Assembly: GCA_030737875.1 (NCBI GenBank) | Contig: CM060912.1 | Coordinates: forward strand, 880,299,199 to 880,363,198 | Reading direction: 5' to 3' | Source of the DNA: Allium sativum | Lineage: Eukaryota; Streptophyta; Magnoliopsida; Asparagales; Amaryllidaceae | DNA: 64,000 bases | In this document: piece after piece, positions 21,511 to 34,762 of the stretch | Layout: every line of letters begins with the position of its first letter | Position numbering within the stretch: position 1 is the first letter of the stretch | Position numbers and translations under genes: made by a program | Notes under the pieces: generated by a model | What the model was told of the DNA's origin: nothing | Databases searched by the model: none | What the model saw: the letters and a program-made list of their open reading frames with translations, nothing else

Positions 21511-22488
21511 GGGGAACGGAAGAGAAAGAAAATGAAACAAAATGGGTCAGACATAAAGTCTAGGGAGTCCAGTTACTTTTAGCATATAAATAAGTAAAAG
21601 CATTATGACAGGCATATAAGTTGGAGAGAGATAACAGTGTCATAAGGCAAGTATAACAAGGTAAACAGGATAACAGAACAAATCATGCATTATGCTGCTC
21701 TAATACTTTTCTCTACACCAATACTAGTATAACAAGAACAAGATGATCCCAACAAGTACAAGATGGTAGACTTAGGTGTACTTCTAATGAGAGGTTTTAC
21801 CCCCATACAATAACAGGTTGCCCAATAGAACTGACAGGCATTAACCCCCAACGACAATAATGGGCTCCTAAACAAGCAAGACTAGATGTACATGCCTTAC
21901 TACCTCCAATCAATTGGCTCCCTAACTCGTAAATACCTTGTTCTGGCCCCATAATAAGATGTATAACTTCCTAAAGTGGCAACCCTTTTGTTTACAAGAT
22001 GTGCACAAACCATATCTATAGATGTCACAGCGTCTTATCTTCCCTGGAAAGCGGACTCATGAACACACATGACTCCGTTGGAACGTGCCGTCAAACACCC
22101 TCACTCAAGTGACCTCTTATAATCAGCTCAGTAAGGCCCAGACCCCTTGGGATTCCCCGTTTGACACCAAGATGGGTTACTGATTGAAACGGGTCCCACA
22201 CGATAGATGATACAAGCTTACCCCTAGGTTTGCATCCACACTACTAGGATTTCAATAGGTTATGCCTACTGGTTTAACAAGATTGCATAACCCCAACTGG
22301 TTAATTTTGTCAGGTTCATATGTATAACCCGTCCCCATATGTTTAACAAAATTAACTTAACCCTCCCACTGATTCAAGCAAGTTTACTTAACCCCTACTT
22401 AAGCTAATAGGATCGTGTAATTCTTATGGATTCAAACAGGTTAAGTATTACAAGTTCATCACCATTCATTCATTTATGGTTATAATGT

Positions 22489-22713
22489 GCTAGACCTCCC
22501 ACATTAAGTCTACCACTTGTGGATGCTGGATATGGCGGTTGCGTCCGGGCAGACTTCTTCCACAAGTCGGACTTAATGTCGTGTCTTAGCACTATTACAT
22601 GTACGTTTATGCACTTAGACCCTCACATTAGATTCACCACTTGTGGATGTTGGATATGCCAGGTGGTTCCGGGCAAACTTCTACCACAAGTGTAATCTAA
22701 CCTCGTGCCTAAG
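22489..22713 (-). other. Hairpin pair in TE-C 3' LTR
   Basis: Hairpin A 22489-22590: outer stem ACATTAAGTC (22501-22510)/GACTTAATGT (22570-22579), perfect; inner stem ACTTGTGGA (22515-22523)/TCCACAAGT (22559-22567). Hairpin B 22613-22713: outer TTAGATT/AATCTAA. Loops carry GTCCGGGCAGACTTCT (A) and GGTTCCGGGCAAACTTCT (B). Confidence 0.82.
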
Positions 22714-23484
22714 CGTGGTTACAGTTTCTAATTACTGTAAATCTAGGCATTTTCATTACTAACCAATTATCATGTTCATTATGCCCCAAATCCCCATCCA
22801 ATCTACGATACAAGTTATGCCCCAGATTTAGGTTTAGATCAAGATATAGAGTATGCCCACAAATCCCAATTTTTGGCTCAAGGTACAAATTTTGCCCAAA
22901 ATTCCCAATCATGTTTACAATATGAATTATGCCTCAAATTAATCATTCCCAATCGTTCCTAAATTCGTGTGTTCGCGTATATCAGCGATAGGCCTAGGCT
23001 CGAAGGTAGCCTGGCTGTAAAAACAAAAAGGGAAAGAGGGAGAGAAGAGAACAAGAATATGCATAGTAAATAGAACGAGCATATGATGACATAAATAGGC
23101 AAACTAACATAATAGGGATAAGATGACATGATTAGGAAAACTAACATAATAGGGATATCATGAATAGGCATATAGGCACTAATCAATAGATCAGGTATAC
23201 AAGTAATGGCATATCTGATATGATTCAGGCTACTAACAGGCATAGTTTTAGATCCAAACTTATAAACATGTTAAGATTACAATTTAGGTGTTTATATCTA
23301 AACGCAACATAAACTCACTGTGATTGGATCTAAAGAACAGAAGATTGATTGTAGATATCGTAGCACAGATCTCTGAATTCAAATAACTTGTTGTTGAAGA
23401 AGAATAGGCTAGATCAAACTAAGTTGGGGCAGCACCTCATTGTCTCCATTGTTTTTGGTGAATAAAAACAATGAGAATGAGGTC

Positions 23485-23494
23485 CTATTTATAG
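23485..23494 (-). promoter_or_regulatory. TATA box of TE-C 3' LTR
   Basis: CTATAAATAG on the minus strand, a full plant TATA consensus. The GTCGAC cluster starts about 80 bp upstream on the sense strand. Confidence 0.62.
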
Positions 23495-23570
23495 TCTAAG
23501 GTTAATGAATCTAGTCAAGAAACGAGTCCACGTCCAAAAGATGAATTCTACCTAGATCTCGGGGGGAGGG

Positions 23571-23645
23571 GGGTCGACATGGGTGTCGACACCCCTGTTG
23601 TGGTATCGACCTATGGGTCGACACCCTTAGGGTGGGGGTCGACCC
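23571..23645 (-). promoter_or_regulatory. GTCGAC cluster in U3 of TE-C 3' LTR
   Basis: Four GTCGAC sites plus one altered to ATCGAC, within GTCGACACCC-like units. The other LTR has the equivalent at about 31425-31496. Confidence 0.5.
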
Positions 23646-23908
23646 CTAACAAGCCGATTTCCCACCTAATCCTCCCACCTCTGATTTTGATTTTCTAGAA
23701 TAGTTTTATTTATATATAAATGTCTTATATGTATATAAACTTCAAACCTTAATATCTTCTTCATATGATTTACGCAAATTTGGTGTCTATCTCAAGCAGA
23801 ATTCTGAGACGAATGCAATGGCACAGCCCGTTTTACTTAATTCCAAATATTTAATTAAGTGTTCTTTAGTTTATCATTTTAATGTTCTTAAAATTACGGG
23901 GTGTTACA

Positions 23909-23943
23909 TTCTCCCCTACTTAAAAGATTTCGTCCCCGAAATC
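23909..23943 (-). promoter_or_regulatory. TE-C polypurine tract and hairpin
   Basis: Sense-strand AAGTAGGGGAGAA touching the LTR, with a perfect stem GATTTCG-tccc-CGAAATC at 23926-23943. Confidence 0.72.
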
Positions 23944-24530
23944 TCCAAGTTAAGAAGAATGTATATCCTAATATTCATCATTCATCTACTCATCCACCAA
24001 TCACTGGCATCCATTGTCCTTAAAAGATTTCTAATGCTTATATGAACATATGCAAAGGTGTGTGTATATGTCCCTATACTAATGCGAAAGATCAGGCGGT
24101 CTACTGATTCAGTTGACCTCCTTAATGCAATGTATGTTAGTGCCATGAATCCAACATGAATGCAAATAATCCTAATATATCATGTAAAGGCTATACGCGT
24201 GCGCAATCATCCATTCAAATGCAACATCCATATGATAATACACCCATTTCGATCCATTAAAAGAAGAAAAATATGCATATACATCCATATGCAGTATGAG
24301 AGTGATTGAGCTAATCTAGTGTCTTATGTGTGTGTATATGCATCCACAAACAACCACTAGCAAACACTTGCATCCATCAAACATAACATGTCTCAAACAC
24401 ATGTTTACATCCATGGGTTTCCTACCTAAAGGTCGAAGATTTGATCGATAGGATGTACTTAAACGATGGAAACAAGCATGAATAAAAGCTTTGGAAAAAG
24501 GAAGTTAAGAACATACCCTTGAAAGAAAAG
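23944..24530. other. TE-C 3' untranslated interior
   Basis: About 590 bp without coding signal; diverged counterpart of 749-1224 in TE-A. Confidence 0.65.
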
Positions 24531-27500
24531 GGTACAAAGCATGAATTTTGTCTTCAGTCTCCTAAGTTGCATCCTTTTGGTTATCTCCCCACTGTACTTT
24601 CATCAACTTGACCTCTTGGTTGCGTAGCTTCTTAACTTCTAATCCAAGAATATGGGTAGGAACTAGTCTAACTATCTCCTCCCGTTCCACCTTTACTTCC
24701 TCAAGCATACTCGGCTCAACTACTTCTACGGTATCATGCAAGCACTTTCGTAAATGAGAAACATGGAAAACATCATGAACAACAGACAGTCTCTCTAGTA
24801 GCTTTACTCTATAGGCCATTTGGCCAATCCTTTCTGTTATGGGAAATGGCCCTACAAATCTTGGTGCCAACTTCCTTACATATCCAAAATGAACTACATT
24901 CCTCAAAGGTGATACCTTGATGAAAACCATGCCTCCCACCTCAAACTCAATGTCCGTCCTACTCTTGTCTGCATAGGACTTCTGCCTGTCCTGAGCTGTC
25001 TTCATACGCCTACGGATAAGATCAATCTTTTCTGAAGTTTCTCTAACCATATCAGGTCTAAGTAGAAGTGTTTCTGTAGATTCCCACCAACAAGTCGGTG
25101 ATCTACAGGCCGTCCGTACAATGCTTCGAAGGGTGACATGCCAATACTAGCCTGGTAACTATTGTTATAGGAGTATTCTACTAAAGGAAGATGCTCTTCC
25201 CAAGTCCCTCCGAAGTCTAGGATACACAGTCTTAAAAGATCCTCAAGAACTCTATTCACCCTTTCCGTCTGTCTGTTGGTCTAGGGGTGATAAGCGGTGC
25301 TCAAACACAACTATGTACCAGATGCTTCTTGCAAGCTCCTCCAATACTCGCTGGTAAATATGAGGTCACGATCACTCACAATACTGGAAGGTACTCCATG
25401 AAGATGGACTATCTTACAAAGATAAACTGCCACCAACAATGCTGCTGTCCTCTTACTCTTAATAGGGATTAAATGAGCGCTCTTAGTAAGCCTGTCGACT
25501 ACAACCCAAATACTGGTGTTGCCTTTCCTTGATCTAGGCAAACCATCAATGAAATCCATAGAGACGCTCTCCTACTTCCACTGTGGGACTTCTAAAGGAT
25601 GAAGTAAACCACCGAGCATCTTTTGCTCAGCTTTGACTTGCTGGAAAATCAAACATCGGGAAACAAACTCCGCCACATCATTCTTTATCCCAGCCCAAAA
25701 GAAAACCATCTTCATATCTCTACACATCTTATCATTGCCTGGATGAATAGTCATCCTAGAATGATGGGCTTCCTCAAGGACTGTCTTCAACAATCTCCCA
25801 ACTCGGGGAACACAAAGCCTTCCATCTCGTCGCAACCACCCTCTATCGTCCGTGGAATATCTACTGAGGTGACTATAAGTCTCCCCTCTACTGAGCCTAT
25901 CCAAGATATCTGCTAACTGTGGGTGCTCTTGCTGCGAAGTACCTATCTGGTCCAATAGAGTAGGTCGCACCTCTAATGATGACAATAAACCAGGTGTAAA
26001 CTCGGTGGAGAGTCTAAAATCAAAAATCGATATAAACTCCAAGCTCTTCCTCTCCACAAACAGAGGACTACATGTCATCCTCTGCCTACTCAATGTGTCT
26101 GCCACCACATTACCCTTGCCAGGGGTATAAGCAATCTCAAAGTCATAGAACGTTAGGAACTCCATCCATCTTTGTTGCCTTAAATTAAGATCCTTCTGCG
26201 AGAACAAGTATTTGAGAGATTTATGATCGATGTACAACTCGAACCTCTCCCATAGTAGATAATGGCGCTAAGTCTTAAGCGCGAACACTATGGCAGCTAA
26301 GTCTAAGTCATGGGTAGGGTAATTCTTCTCATGAACTCTTAGCTTTATACCTCCGTAACATACTACCCTTCCCTCTTGCATCAGAACCGCATCAAGCTCT
26401 GTACCACATGCATCAGTGTATACTGTGAACACTTTGTTCCCATCAGGAAAAGTCAGGACTAGGGTTGTTGTCATAGCCCTCTTCAATCGCTTAAAGGCAT
26501 CGTCGCACTCTATATCCCAAGAGAATGTCATATTCTTCTTCGTCAGTCTGGTGAGTGAGGCTAATATCTTTGCGAAGTCCTTAATAAACTTCCTATAATA
26601 ACCCACTTACACAAGAAAACTTCTCACCTCCATTGCATTCTTTGGGATATGCCAATCTTGAAATACAAATACCTTTGCGAGATCTACAACTATCTCATCT
26701 TTAGAGACCACATTCCCTAGAAATCTCACTTCTTTTCTCCAAAAATGACATTTGGAGAATTTCGCCTTAAGCTAGTGTGCACAGAGAGTTTTCATAACCT
26801 CCCTCAAATGTAGGGATTGCTCTTCCTCGTTCTTCGAGAAAATCAAGATGTCATCAACAAAGACCACAATGAACTTATTTAGAAACTCCCAAAGCACCCT
26901 ACTCATCAGATCAACAAAATAGGCGGGTGCATTCATTAACCCAAAAGGCATGACGAGCCACTCGAAGAAACCATCTGGAGTTCTAAAAGCGGTCTTGTCT
27001 ATACTGTCCTCGGCTACCCTCAACTGATGAAACACCATGGCCAAGTCTAATTGAGAGAAAACAGATGCACCAACAAGTTGGTCAAACAGATCATCTATCC
27101 TCGGAAGTGCGTGCCTGTTCTTCTTAGTGAATTTATTCAACTCTCTATAATCCACACATAAGCGAAGCGGAACATCTGCCTTAGTGGCGAATACTACTGG
27201 AGCAAACCATTCAGATATGCTTCGCCTAATAAACCCTTTCTCAAGTAGCTCCCCTACTTTCTTACAAAGCTCGCTACTATCTCTTGGAGCCATATGGCGC
27301 ACAGGCAATGCAACTGGCTTTGCATTGTCCATCAAGTATATACAGATATCAATCTCGTGCCTCGGAGGTAAGCCCTGGACCTCCTCAAAACATCAGGATA
27401 CTCATAGACTACTGGTATAGATCTTAGATCATTGATAGATGCATCAAGCGACTCTAGGAAACTAAGTATAACAGACCCTTTAGGGTCACAAGAAATCTCA

Positions 27501-28819
27501 AGGGTCCTCCTATTGCAAGTCAAAAGTCTAAAAACCCTCCTCTCACAATCTAGAATGGCACCATACATGGCTAGCCAATCCATCCTTCGAATCAAACCAT
27601 AGCCCATGAAACCAAGCACATATATGTCGCATTCAAACTCGACGCCCAACACGGCTATTCTCAAACCCCGACAAATCATAGATAGATGAACTATAGGGGT
27701 TTGAGACAACAATGAGATCCAAAACCATACTAGTACTAAGGTGTAGAGACTCAACCACTGAATCATATATAAAAGAATGTGAAGTGCCCTAATCAAAAAG
27801 AGTTCTAACTAGATGATTGGAAAGAGAAATCAAACCTTCAACGAAAACTTTCCTACCTCTATCTAGTGCACTGGCCACGAGAGCATGCATCTGACATCCA
27901 GAAGTTCCTACCCTTTGACTCTGTCCTTGACTCTTCGGGTAATCCTTGACAAAATATCCGACTTCTCCATAGTGGAAACAAGCATTCTTTCTTTTCTTTC
28001 AATCCTTGATCACATGACCCCCGCACCCGCAATGATAACATTTCCTCTTATCTCGAGCTTTGTCGTTCATACCGCCCTTATTTTGTTGTTGTTGTTCCTT
28101 CTTGGGCCACATTTTCTTGTCTTGTGTTTCCTCAACCTCAGCCTCTTTTTTCACCTTTATCTTCCTCATGCTTTAATTCCATATCAACGAGTTTCTCAAA
28201 AGTTTCTCCCATCGGAATATGAGTCATGGCCAACCCATAGAGGGGTTCATTCAATCCTCTAGCAAACCTCAAAGCTTTCTCATGCGGGGTATCTACTAGT
28301 TCCAAATCAAACCTCGCCAATTGATTAAACTTATTAACATCTCTCTAACAGCGATGCCTCCTTGCTTAAGCACCAAAAACCTTTCCATTTGCATACTTTG
28401 CTCGGCTTGAGAAAGAAACTTCATTTCGAATCTCTACCGAAAATCATCCCAAGTCTCGACTGGACGCCCTGCTTGCATCACTTCCCACCAGAGTGAAGCC
28501 TCATCTTTCAGCTGCCAAACGGCTAACTGAATCTTCCTACGGTCATCAACATCAAAAATCCCAAATAAATCCGCCATCTCTTTGAGCCAATTCCTTGCTT
28601 CTACAAAAATCTCAGTTCATCGGAATGGCTTCCCGCCCATAGCACAGAAATCTTTGCATACTTAAAGAAATAATTAGCACGTGGAGGAGGAGGAGGAACA
28701 TCGACTGCGGCTAGGGGAGGGGCGTCTGCTTGGCCTTCGGCAGGTGTCGTAGCCTCCAGATACCTATGAAACCAAGCCAGTATCTAAATGCCCTCAGGAA
28801 TATTAGGTTCCCCAGACAT
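24531..28819 (-). pseudogene. TE-C gag-pol remnant with full domain order
   Basis: Gag starts near 28819 (MSGEPNIPEG) and already has a stop at the next codon; proline-rich and Gag pieces continue to 27885. Protease-region remnant 27332-27796. RT 26772-27335 with [10 protein letters not shown], and RT thumb 26268-26606. RNase H and integrase zinc region 25572-26237, integrase core 25311-25559 and 25002-25259, integrase C-terminus and chromodomain 24531-25050. At least eight reading-frame breaks separate these parts. At the chromodomain a Trp codon has become a stop (near 24562). The domain order and sequence match TE-B, so it is the same clade but a different, older family. Confidence 0.88.
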
Positions 28820-28982
28820 GCTGGAAAAAAAAGTTAAAATGGATTCAAACAGAGAATCGAAAGATATTTCATATGGCTTTAGGGAATATGTTTTTCAAAA
28901 CAGACTTTCCTATTGAAAATTCTTTCTTTTAAAACCTTTTTGAAAACAATTTTCAAAATATTTTATCCGATCTAGTAACCTG

Positions 28983-28994
28983 GCTCCTATAACA
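28983..28994 (-). promoter_or_regulatory. Degenerate primer binding site of TE-C
   Basis: Plus-strand GCTCCTATAACA stands where TE-A and TE-B have GCTCTGATACCA. It lies beside the 5' LTR start and is mutated by age. Confidence 0.55.
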
Positions 28995-30344
28995 AATGTG
29001 GCACCTCCACTCTTTATCAAAATGCATTAAGTTCCGTGAAGCGTTATAGGTAAACAGGAACAGAAACATTACAAGACAGATGTAAAATAACAGCGGACTT
29101 TAAAACTTTATTAAATAGAAAACATCGTGGTCCAAAACAAGGTTACATCATAAGTCTGAAATACTGAAAACATAAAACTTCTACCTTATACAAAAATCAT
29201 TATTAGAGTACGATAATGCATAAAAGAGCATAATCCCCAAAATATAGCCATAATAGAGAAGATACGAAATCAGGAAGTACATCTAAGCAGCTCCAAGTAG
29301 AAGGAAAGAAGAATCCTGTTCAAGCTTGAGTATTCCCACCCTGAGAACCTAAAGGGGAAACTGAAGAGAAAGAACAGGAAACAAAATGGGTCAGACATAA
29401 AGTCTGGTGAGTCCATTTACTTTTAGAATATAAATAATTAAAAGCATCATGATAGGCATATAAGTTGGAGAGAGATAACAGTGCCATAAGGAAGGTATAA
29501 TAAGGTAAACAGGATAACAGAACAGAACATGCATTACGCTTCTCTAATACTTTTCTCTACACCAAAACTAATATAACAAGAACAAGATGATCCCAACAAA
29601 TACAAGATGATAGACTTAGTTGTACTTCTAGTGAGAGGTTTTACCCCCATACAATTACAGCTAGCCCAGTAGAACTAACAGGTGTGAACCCCCAACGACA
29701 ATAACGGGATCCCAAACAAGTAAGACTAGACGTACCCTACTTACTACCCTAAATAGATCGGCTTCCTAACTCGTAGATACCATGTGTTGGCCCCACAGTA
29801 GGATGCATCACTTCCTAAAGTGGCAACCCTTTTGTTTACAAGATGTGCACAAACCATATTTACATATGTCATAGCGTCTTATCTTCCCTAGCAAGCGGAC
29901 CCATGCACGCACATGACTCCGTTGGAATGCGCCGTTAAATACCCACACTCAAGTGATTTCTTATAATCAGCTCAGTAAGCATGCCCAGACCCCGACTTAG
30001 TTCGGGGTTCCCCATTTAATACCAAGATGGGTTACCGACTGAAATGGGTCCCACATCACAGATGATACAAGCTTCCCCCTAGGCTTGCATACCCACTACT
30101 AGGATTTCAATAGGTTATACCTACTGGTTTAACAAGATTGCATAACCCCAACTGGTTAAGTTTGTCAGGTTCATATGTATAACCCGTCCCCACATGTTTA
30201 ACAAGATTAACTTAACCCTCCCACTGATTCAAGCAAGTTTACTTAACTCCTACTCAAGTTAACAGATTCATGTAATCCTTATGGATTCAAACAGGTGAAG
30301 TATTATAAGTTCATCACCATTCATTCATTAATGGTTATAATGCG

Positions 30345-30569
30345 CTAGACCTCCCACATTAAGTCTATCACTTATGGATGCTGGATATGCCAGTTGGGTC
30401 CAGGCAGACTTCTTCCACAAGTTGGACTTAACCTCATGTCTTAGCACTATTATGTGTACATTTATGCACTTAGACCCTTCACATTAGATTCATCACTTGT
30501 AGATGTGGGATATGTTGGGCGGTTCCGTGTAGACTTCTACCACAAGTGTAATCTAACCTCTTGCCTAAG
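30345..30569 (-). other. Hairpin pair in TE-C 5' LTR
   Basis: Hairpin A 30345-30445, hairpin B 30469-30569. Same fold as 22489-22713 with scattered mutations, for example a loop C changed in CAGGCAGACTTC. Confidence 0.75.
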
Positions 30570-31340
30570 CGTAGTTACAGTTTCTAATTACTATAAATCT
30601 AGGCATTTTCATTGCTAACCAATTATCATGTTCATTATGCCCCAAATCCCTATCCGATATATGATACAAGTTATGCCCCAGATTTAGGTTTAGATCAAGA
30701 TATTGATTATGCCCCCAAATCCCAAGTTTTGGCTCAATGTACAAATTATGTCCAAAATTCCCAGTCATTTTTACAATACGAATTATTCCCCAAATTAATC
30801 ATTCCCAATCATTCCTAAATTCGTGCGTTCGCGTATTTCAGCGATAGGCCTAGGCTCGAAGGTAGCCTGGCTATAAAAACAAAATGGGAAAGAGGGAGAG
30901 AAGAGAACAAGAATAAGTATAGTAAATAAAACTGGCTTATGATGACATAATTAGGCAAACTAACATAATAGGGATAAGATGACATGATTAGGAAAACTAA
31001 CAGAATAGGGATATCTTGAATATGCATAAAGGCACTAATCAATAGATCAGGTGCACAAGTAATGGCAGATCTGATATGATTCAGGTTACCAACAGGCATA
31101 GGCTTAGATCCAAACTTATAAACATGTCAAGATTACATTTTAGGTGTTTATATCTAAAAGCAACATAAATTCATTGTGATCGGATCTAAAGAACAGAAGA
31201 TTGATTGTAGATGTCGTAGCACACATCTCTGAATTCGAATAACTTGTTGTTGAAGAAGAATATGGTAGATCAAACTAAGTTGGGGAAACACCTCGTTGTC
31301 TCCATTGTTTTTGGTGAATAAAAACAATGAGAATGAGGTC

Positions 31341-31350
31341 CTATTTATAG
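31341..31350 (-). promoter_or_regulatory. TATA box of TE-C 5' LTR
   Basis: CTATAAATAG on the minus strand, identical to the copy at 23485. Confidence 0.6.
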
Positions 31351-31766
31351 CCTAAGGTCAATGAATTTAGTCAAGAAATGAGTCCACATTCAGAAGCTGA
31401 ATTCTGCCCAGATCTCAGGGGGGGTCGACATGGGTGTCGACACCCCTGTTGTGGTGTCGACCCATGGGTCGACACTCTTAGGGTGGGGGTCGACCCCTAA
31501 CTGGTCGATTTCCCACCTTATATTCCCACCTTTGATTTTGATTTTCTAGAATAATTTTATTTATATATAAACGTCTTATATGTATATAAACTTCAAACCT
31601 TAATATCTTCTTCATAGGATGTCTGATTTACGCAAACTTGGTTTCTATCTTAAGTAGAATTCCGAGACGAACATAATGGCGTAGTCCATTTTACTTAATT
31701 CTAAATATTTAATTAAGTGTTTTTTAGTTTATAATTTTAATGTTCTTAGAAATACGGGGTGTTACA

Positions 31767-31771
31767 CTTTG
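31767..31771. other. Target-site duplication of TE-C, right copy (CTTTG)
   Basis: CTTTG directly after the LTR end, matching 9721-9725. The Tat integrase sequence resumes here. Confidence 0.9.
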
Positions 31772-33414
31772 CTTAACTTTGGAGTTGAAATGTCTCGCAA
31801 TCCTTTTTTAATGAGCATCAACTATGAGCTCTACTTCATTTCTCCTTTCTTCGAGTTGGTCAAGCGCTCCAAGCTGCAGCTTTTCATTCTCCTCTTAGTT
31901 GAAGTGAATTCTACGGATCAAAATGCAAGAGAGAACAGAATGTGCCCAGTCGTTGATTTATGAGTCGTGCGATACACCCATAATGCGAGCAGAAGCTCAT
32001 CTACCCAACCACCTTTGGCTTTCTCAAAACGCTTTTGATGGTTGACTTTATGATCTTATTTACTGATTCGACTTGCCTGTTGGCCTGCAGATGGGCCACT
32101 GCTGCAAAACTCTTCTGAATCTTATACTTAGCACATAAGCTTTTGAATTTGTTGCTTTCAAATTGAGTCTCATTGTCCGTGATTATCTTCTGTGGCACAC
32201 CAAACCTGTTAACGATGTTCTTCAAAACAAAGTTGATAACTTTCTTTGAAGTAATGGTAGCCAACGGTTCCGCTTCAGCTCATTTGGTGAAGTAATCGAC
32301 AGCTACAACGACATACTTCATATTAGACTTTGTTGTACGAAGTGCACCAATCAAATCAACGCCCCAGACAACGAATGGCTATGGGCTGACCATTTGGATC
32401 AATTCAGTAGGTGGTGCTCTTGGAATCTTCTCGAATCGTTGGCATCTGTCACATTTCTTAGTATAAGTCATGGAGTCTAGGTTCACATTTGGCCAGAAGT
32501 AACCGTATCGCAGAATTTTCTTGGCTAGTGTATGACCACCAGTGTGTCCTCTACACTCTCCTTCATGCAATTCTGCCAGGATTGCCTTAGATTCCTCTTT
32601 GGTGACACATCGAAGCAGAGGCATAGAGAAGCCTCGCCTGTATAATTGACCATCTTGAATAAGATACATAGGAGCCTTTCTGAGTAGATTTGTTCTCTTC
32701 TTCCAATCATCTAGGAGCACACCTCTTAGGAGATAATTTTGATTGGACTCATCCTCGAATCTGGTTCTGCAGCAATTTCCATGATCTAATCTATATCGCA
32801 GTCATCGGTGCTGGGATTCGAAAAAACTTCAATTGGAACTGATCCCAGTAACTGTGCATCATCCGAACTGTCGAGCTTTGCGAGTGAGTCAGCCTTTAAG
32901 TTCTCTTCCTGAGGAATATGCGAGATAGTGTAGTAGTCAAAGTAATCGATCAGCTCCCAAGATTTTGATAGGTAAGCTGGCGAGTTTCCTCCCTTAGCCT
33001 GGAACTCTCTCTTGACTTGACATACTAACAACTACGAAACACCAAAAATGTGTAAGGCTTTCAACTGTAATTCTGTTGCAATTCTCAATCCAGCAATCGA
33101 GGCTTCATACTCTGCTTCATTATTTGTTCACGGAAATTCTAATCTCTAGGCATAACATAGCGAACGTTCTTCAGGAGTCTCTAGCACTACTCTCGCCCCT
33201 GAGCAATACTTGTTCATAGCATCGTCAACAAATAATTTCCATCGAGTGACCACTTCGATGGTTTCCCCTTGTCATCATTCCTATCCATAAATTCAGCGAT
33301 GAAGTCCGCTAAAGCCTGCCTGTTGATCACTCTTCGCAGATGGTAAGTGATATCATATTGACTGAGCTCGATGTTCCCCTTCAACAACCTTTCAGAAGTC
33401 TCCGGACGGAACAA
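31772..33414 (-). pseudogene. Tat integrase (core and zinc region) and RNase H remnant
   Basis: 31772-32000 encodes the WVDELLLALWVYRTTHKST segment that follows the integrase core. 32001-32264 is the core, with GVPQKIITDNETQFES (second catalytic Asp region) and AHLQANRQVESVNK (catalytic Glu region). 32379-32720 is the HHCC zinc region, with HEGECRGHTGGHTLAKKILRYGYFW and the CDRCQRF pair. 32786-33200 has the end of RNase H (HIPQEENLKADSLAKL and NNEAEYEASIAGLRIA). 33214-33414 holds IELSQYDITYHLRRVINRQA. Several stops and shifts are present; the first Gly-Ser motif of RNase H is damaged. Confidence 0.8.
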
Positions 33415-34762
33415 GACTTGCTTTAGAGGCTGGTCTGTAAGAACCTTGATAGGGTGAGACTGAAAATATGGCCTTAGCTTTTTAGAGGCGATAAGAAGAT
33501 AGTATGCAAGCTTTTACAATTTGGGATAGTCTAACTCTTACCCCGAAAGCCTCTTGCTGATGTAGTACATTGGCTTTTGAATTTCGAATCCTCTCTGACC
33601 AAAGCAGCGCTCAATGCATGGGATGAAACTGCCAGATACAAAGTATATCTTCTCCGTCTTTAGGCTTGGACAACATCGGTGGCGATTCCATATGCTTGAT
33701 TAATTCTTCAAAAGCAGTTTGACATTCCAGAGTCCATTGGAAGTTTTTCCTTCCTTTCCTTAGAGCATCGAAAAGAGGAATGCACCGATCTATTGCTTTA
33801 AAAGATAAAACGATTCAAGGTAGCAACATTCCTATTCATACATTGTAACTCTTTCTTAGTTTTGGAAGCTCGCATTTCTCTCAAAGCGATAATCTATGTA
33901 AGGTTGGCTTCGATGCCCCAGGCATTAACCATAAACCTAAGAAACTTCCCTGATGTGATTCATGCTGTATTTTCTCAGAATATTAAACGTCTCATCCAAA
34001 TTATCTAGATGATCAATAGCTCCTTTTGACTTTACCAGCATATCATCGACATACACCTCCATGGTTTTACCGATTTATGATTTGAACATTGCATTCACAA
34101 GGCGTTGTAAGTCGGTCCTGCATTCTTCAATCCAAATGGCATGACTTTGTAACAGTATAACTCCAAATCTGTTATAAGCTTGTGTTCTCTTGGTATGGCT
34201 TGTGCATCATTATTTGATTATACCCCGAGTAAGCATCCATGAATGACAGCAATTCACGGCCCGTCGTTTCATCAACTAGCTGATCGATTCCAGGTAGCGG
34301 AAAACTATCCTTAGGGCAAGCTTTGTTGAGATTTGAATAATCAATGTACACTCTCCATTTGCCGTGGATTTCTTTACAAGCGCCGGATTAGAGACCCAAT
34401 ACGGATACGTGGATTCCCGTACGAAGTTATTCACCATTATCCTATCCACTTTTTTTTTGGAGATCCTTGGATCTTTCGGGTCCCTGCATTCGTCTTTTTG
34501 GCTTTACTGGTGAGACGCTTAGATCAATATTTAGCTTATGAATCGCCACATCAGGAAAAATTCCGCACATGTCGGAATTACTCCAAGCGAATACATCCAG
34601 ATTAGCTTTCAAAAACATAATCAACTTTTTCTGCAATTTCGGGCCCAGCTGAGAGCCTATCTTCAGCACTCTATCCGGATATTTATCATGAACTAGAATT
34701 GAAATTGTGACTTCATCTGGTGCCGCATAACCTTCCCCCGCACTGGTCTTCCTCGGATCCAT
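33415..34762 (-). pseudogene. Tat reverse transcriptase remnant
   Basis: The catalytic motif [13 protein letters not shown] is encoded around 34033-34065. The N-terminal side is 34442-34762, with FAWSNSDMCGIFPDVAIHKLNIDL, the connection into RT typical of Tat. Between them are fingers and palm (FVRESTYPYWVSNPALVKK) and several nonsense and frameshift breaks. Enzyme role by family: copies the element RNA into DNA inside the virus-like particle. Confidence 0.78.

Larger units (their letters stand above)
21511..23908 (-). repeat. TE-C 3' LTR, second piece
   Basis: Continuation of the LTR begun at 9726, ending in GGGGTGTTACA. It contains the hairpin pair (22489-22713), a TATA box (23485-23494), a GTCGAC cluster (about 23571-23645) and the conserved terminal block (23806-23834). 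Short frames such as 22709-22912 and 22959-23243 recur in the other LTR and look non-coding. Confidence 0.9.
9726..31766 (-). mobile_element. TE-C: Tekay-type LTR retrotransposon, split by TE-B
   Basis: Minus-strand element. The 3' LTR is 9726-10096 plus 21511-23908 (about 2.77 kb, interrupted by TE-B). The interior is 23909-28996 and the 5' LTR 28997-31766 (2770 bp). The five-base duplication CTTTG flanks the whole. Without TE-B it is about 10.6 kb. Gag, protease, RT, RNase H, integrase and chromodomain are all recognisable but carry many stops and frameshifts, and the two LTRs differ visibly more than those of TE-B, so it is older. It sits in the integrase gene of TE-T. Confidence 0.92.
28997..31766 (-). 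repeat. TE-C 5' LTR, 2770 bp
   Basis: Ends GGGGTGTTACA and matches 9726-10096 plus 21511-23908. Its start has decayed to TGTGGCACC, with a short deletion relative to the other copy. It contains the hairpin pair (30345-30569), a TATA box (31341-31350) and a GTCGAC cluster (about 31425-31496). No gene. Confidence 0.9.
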
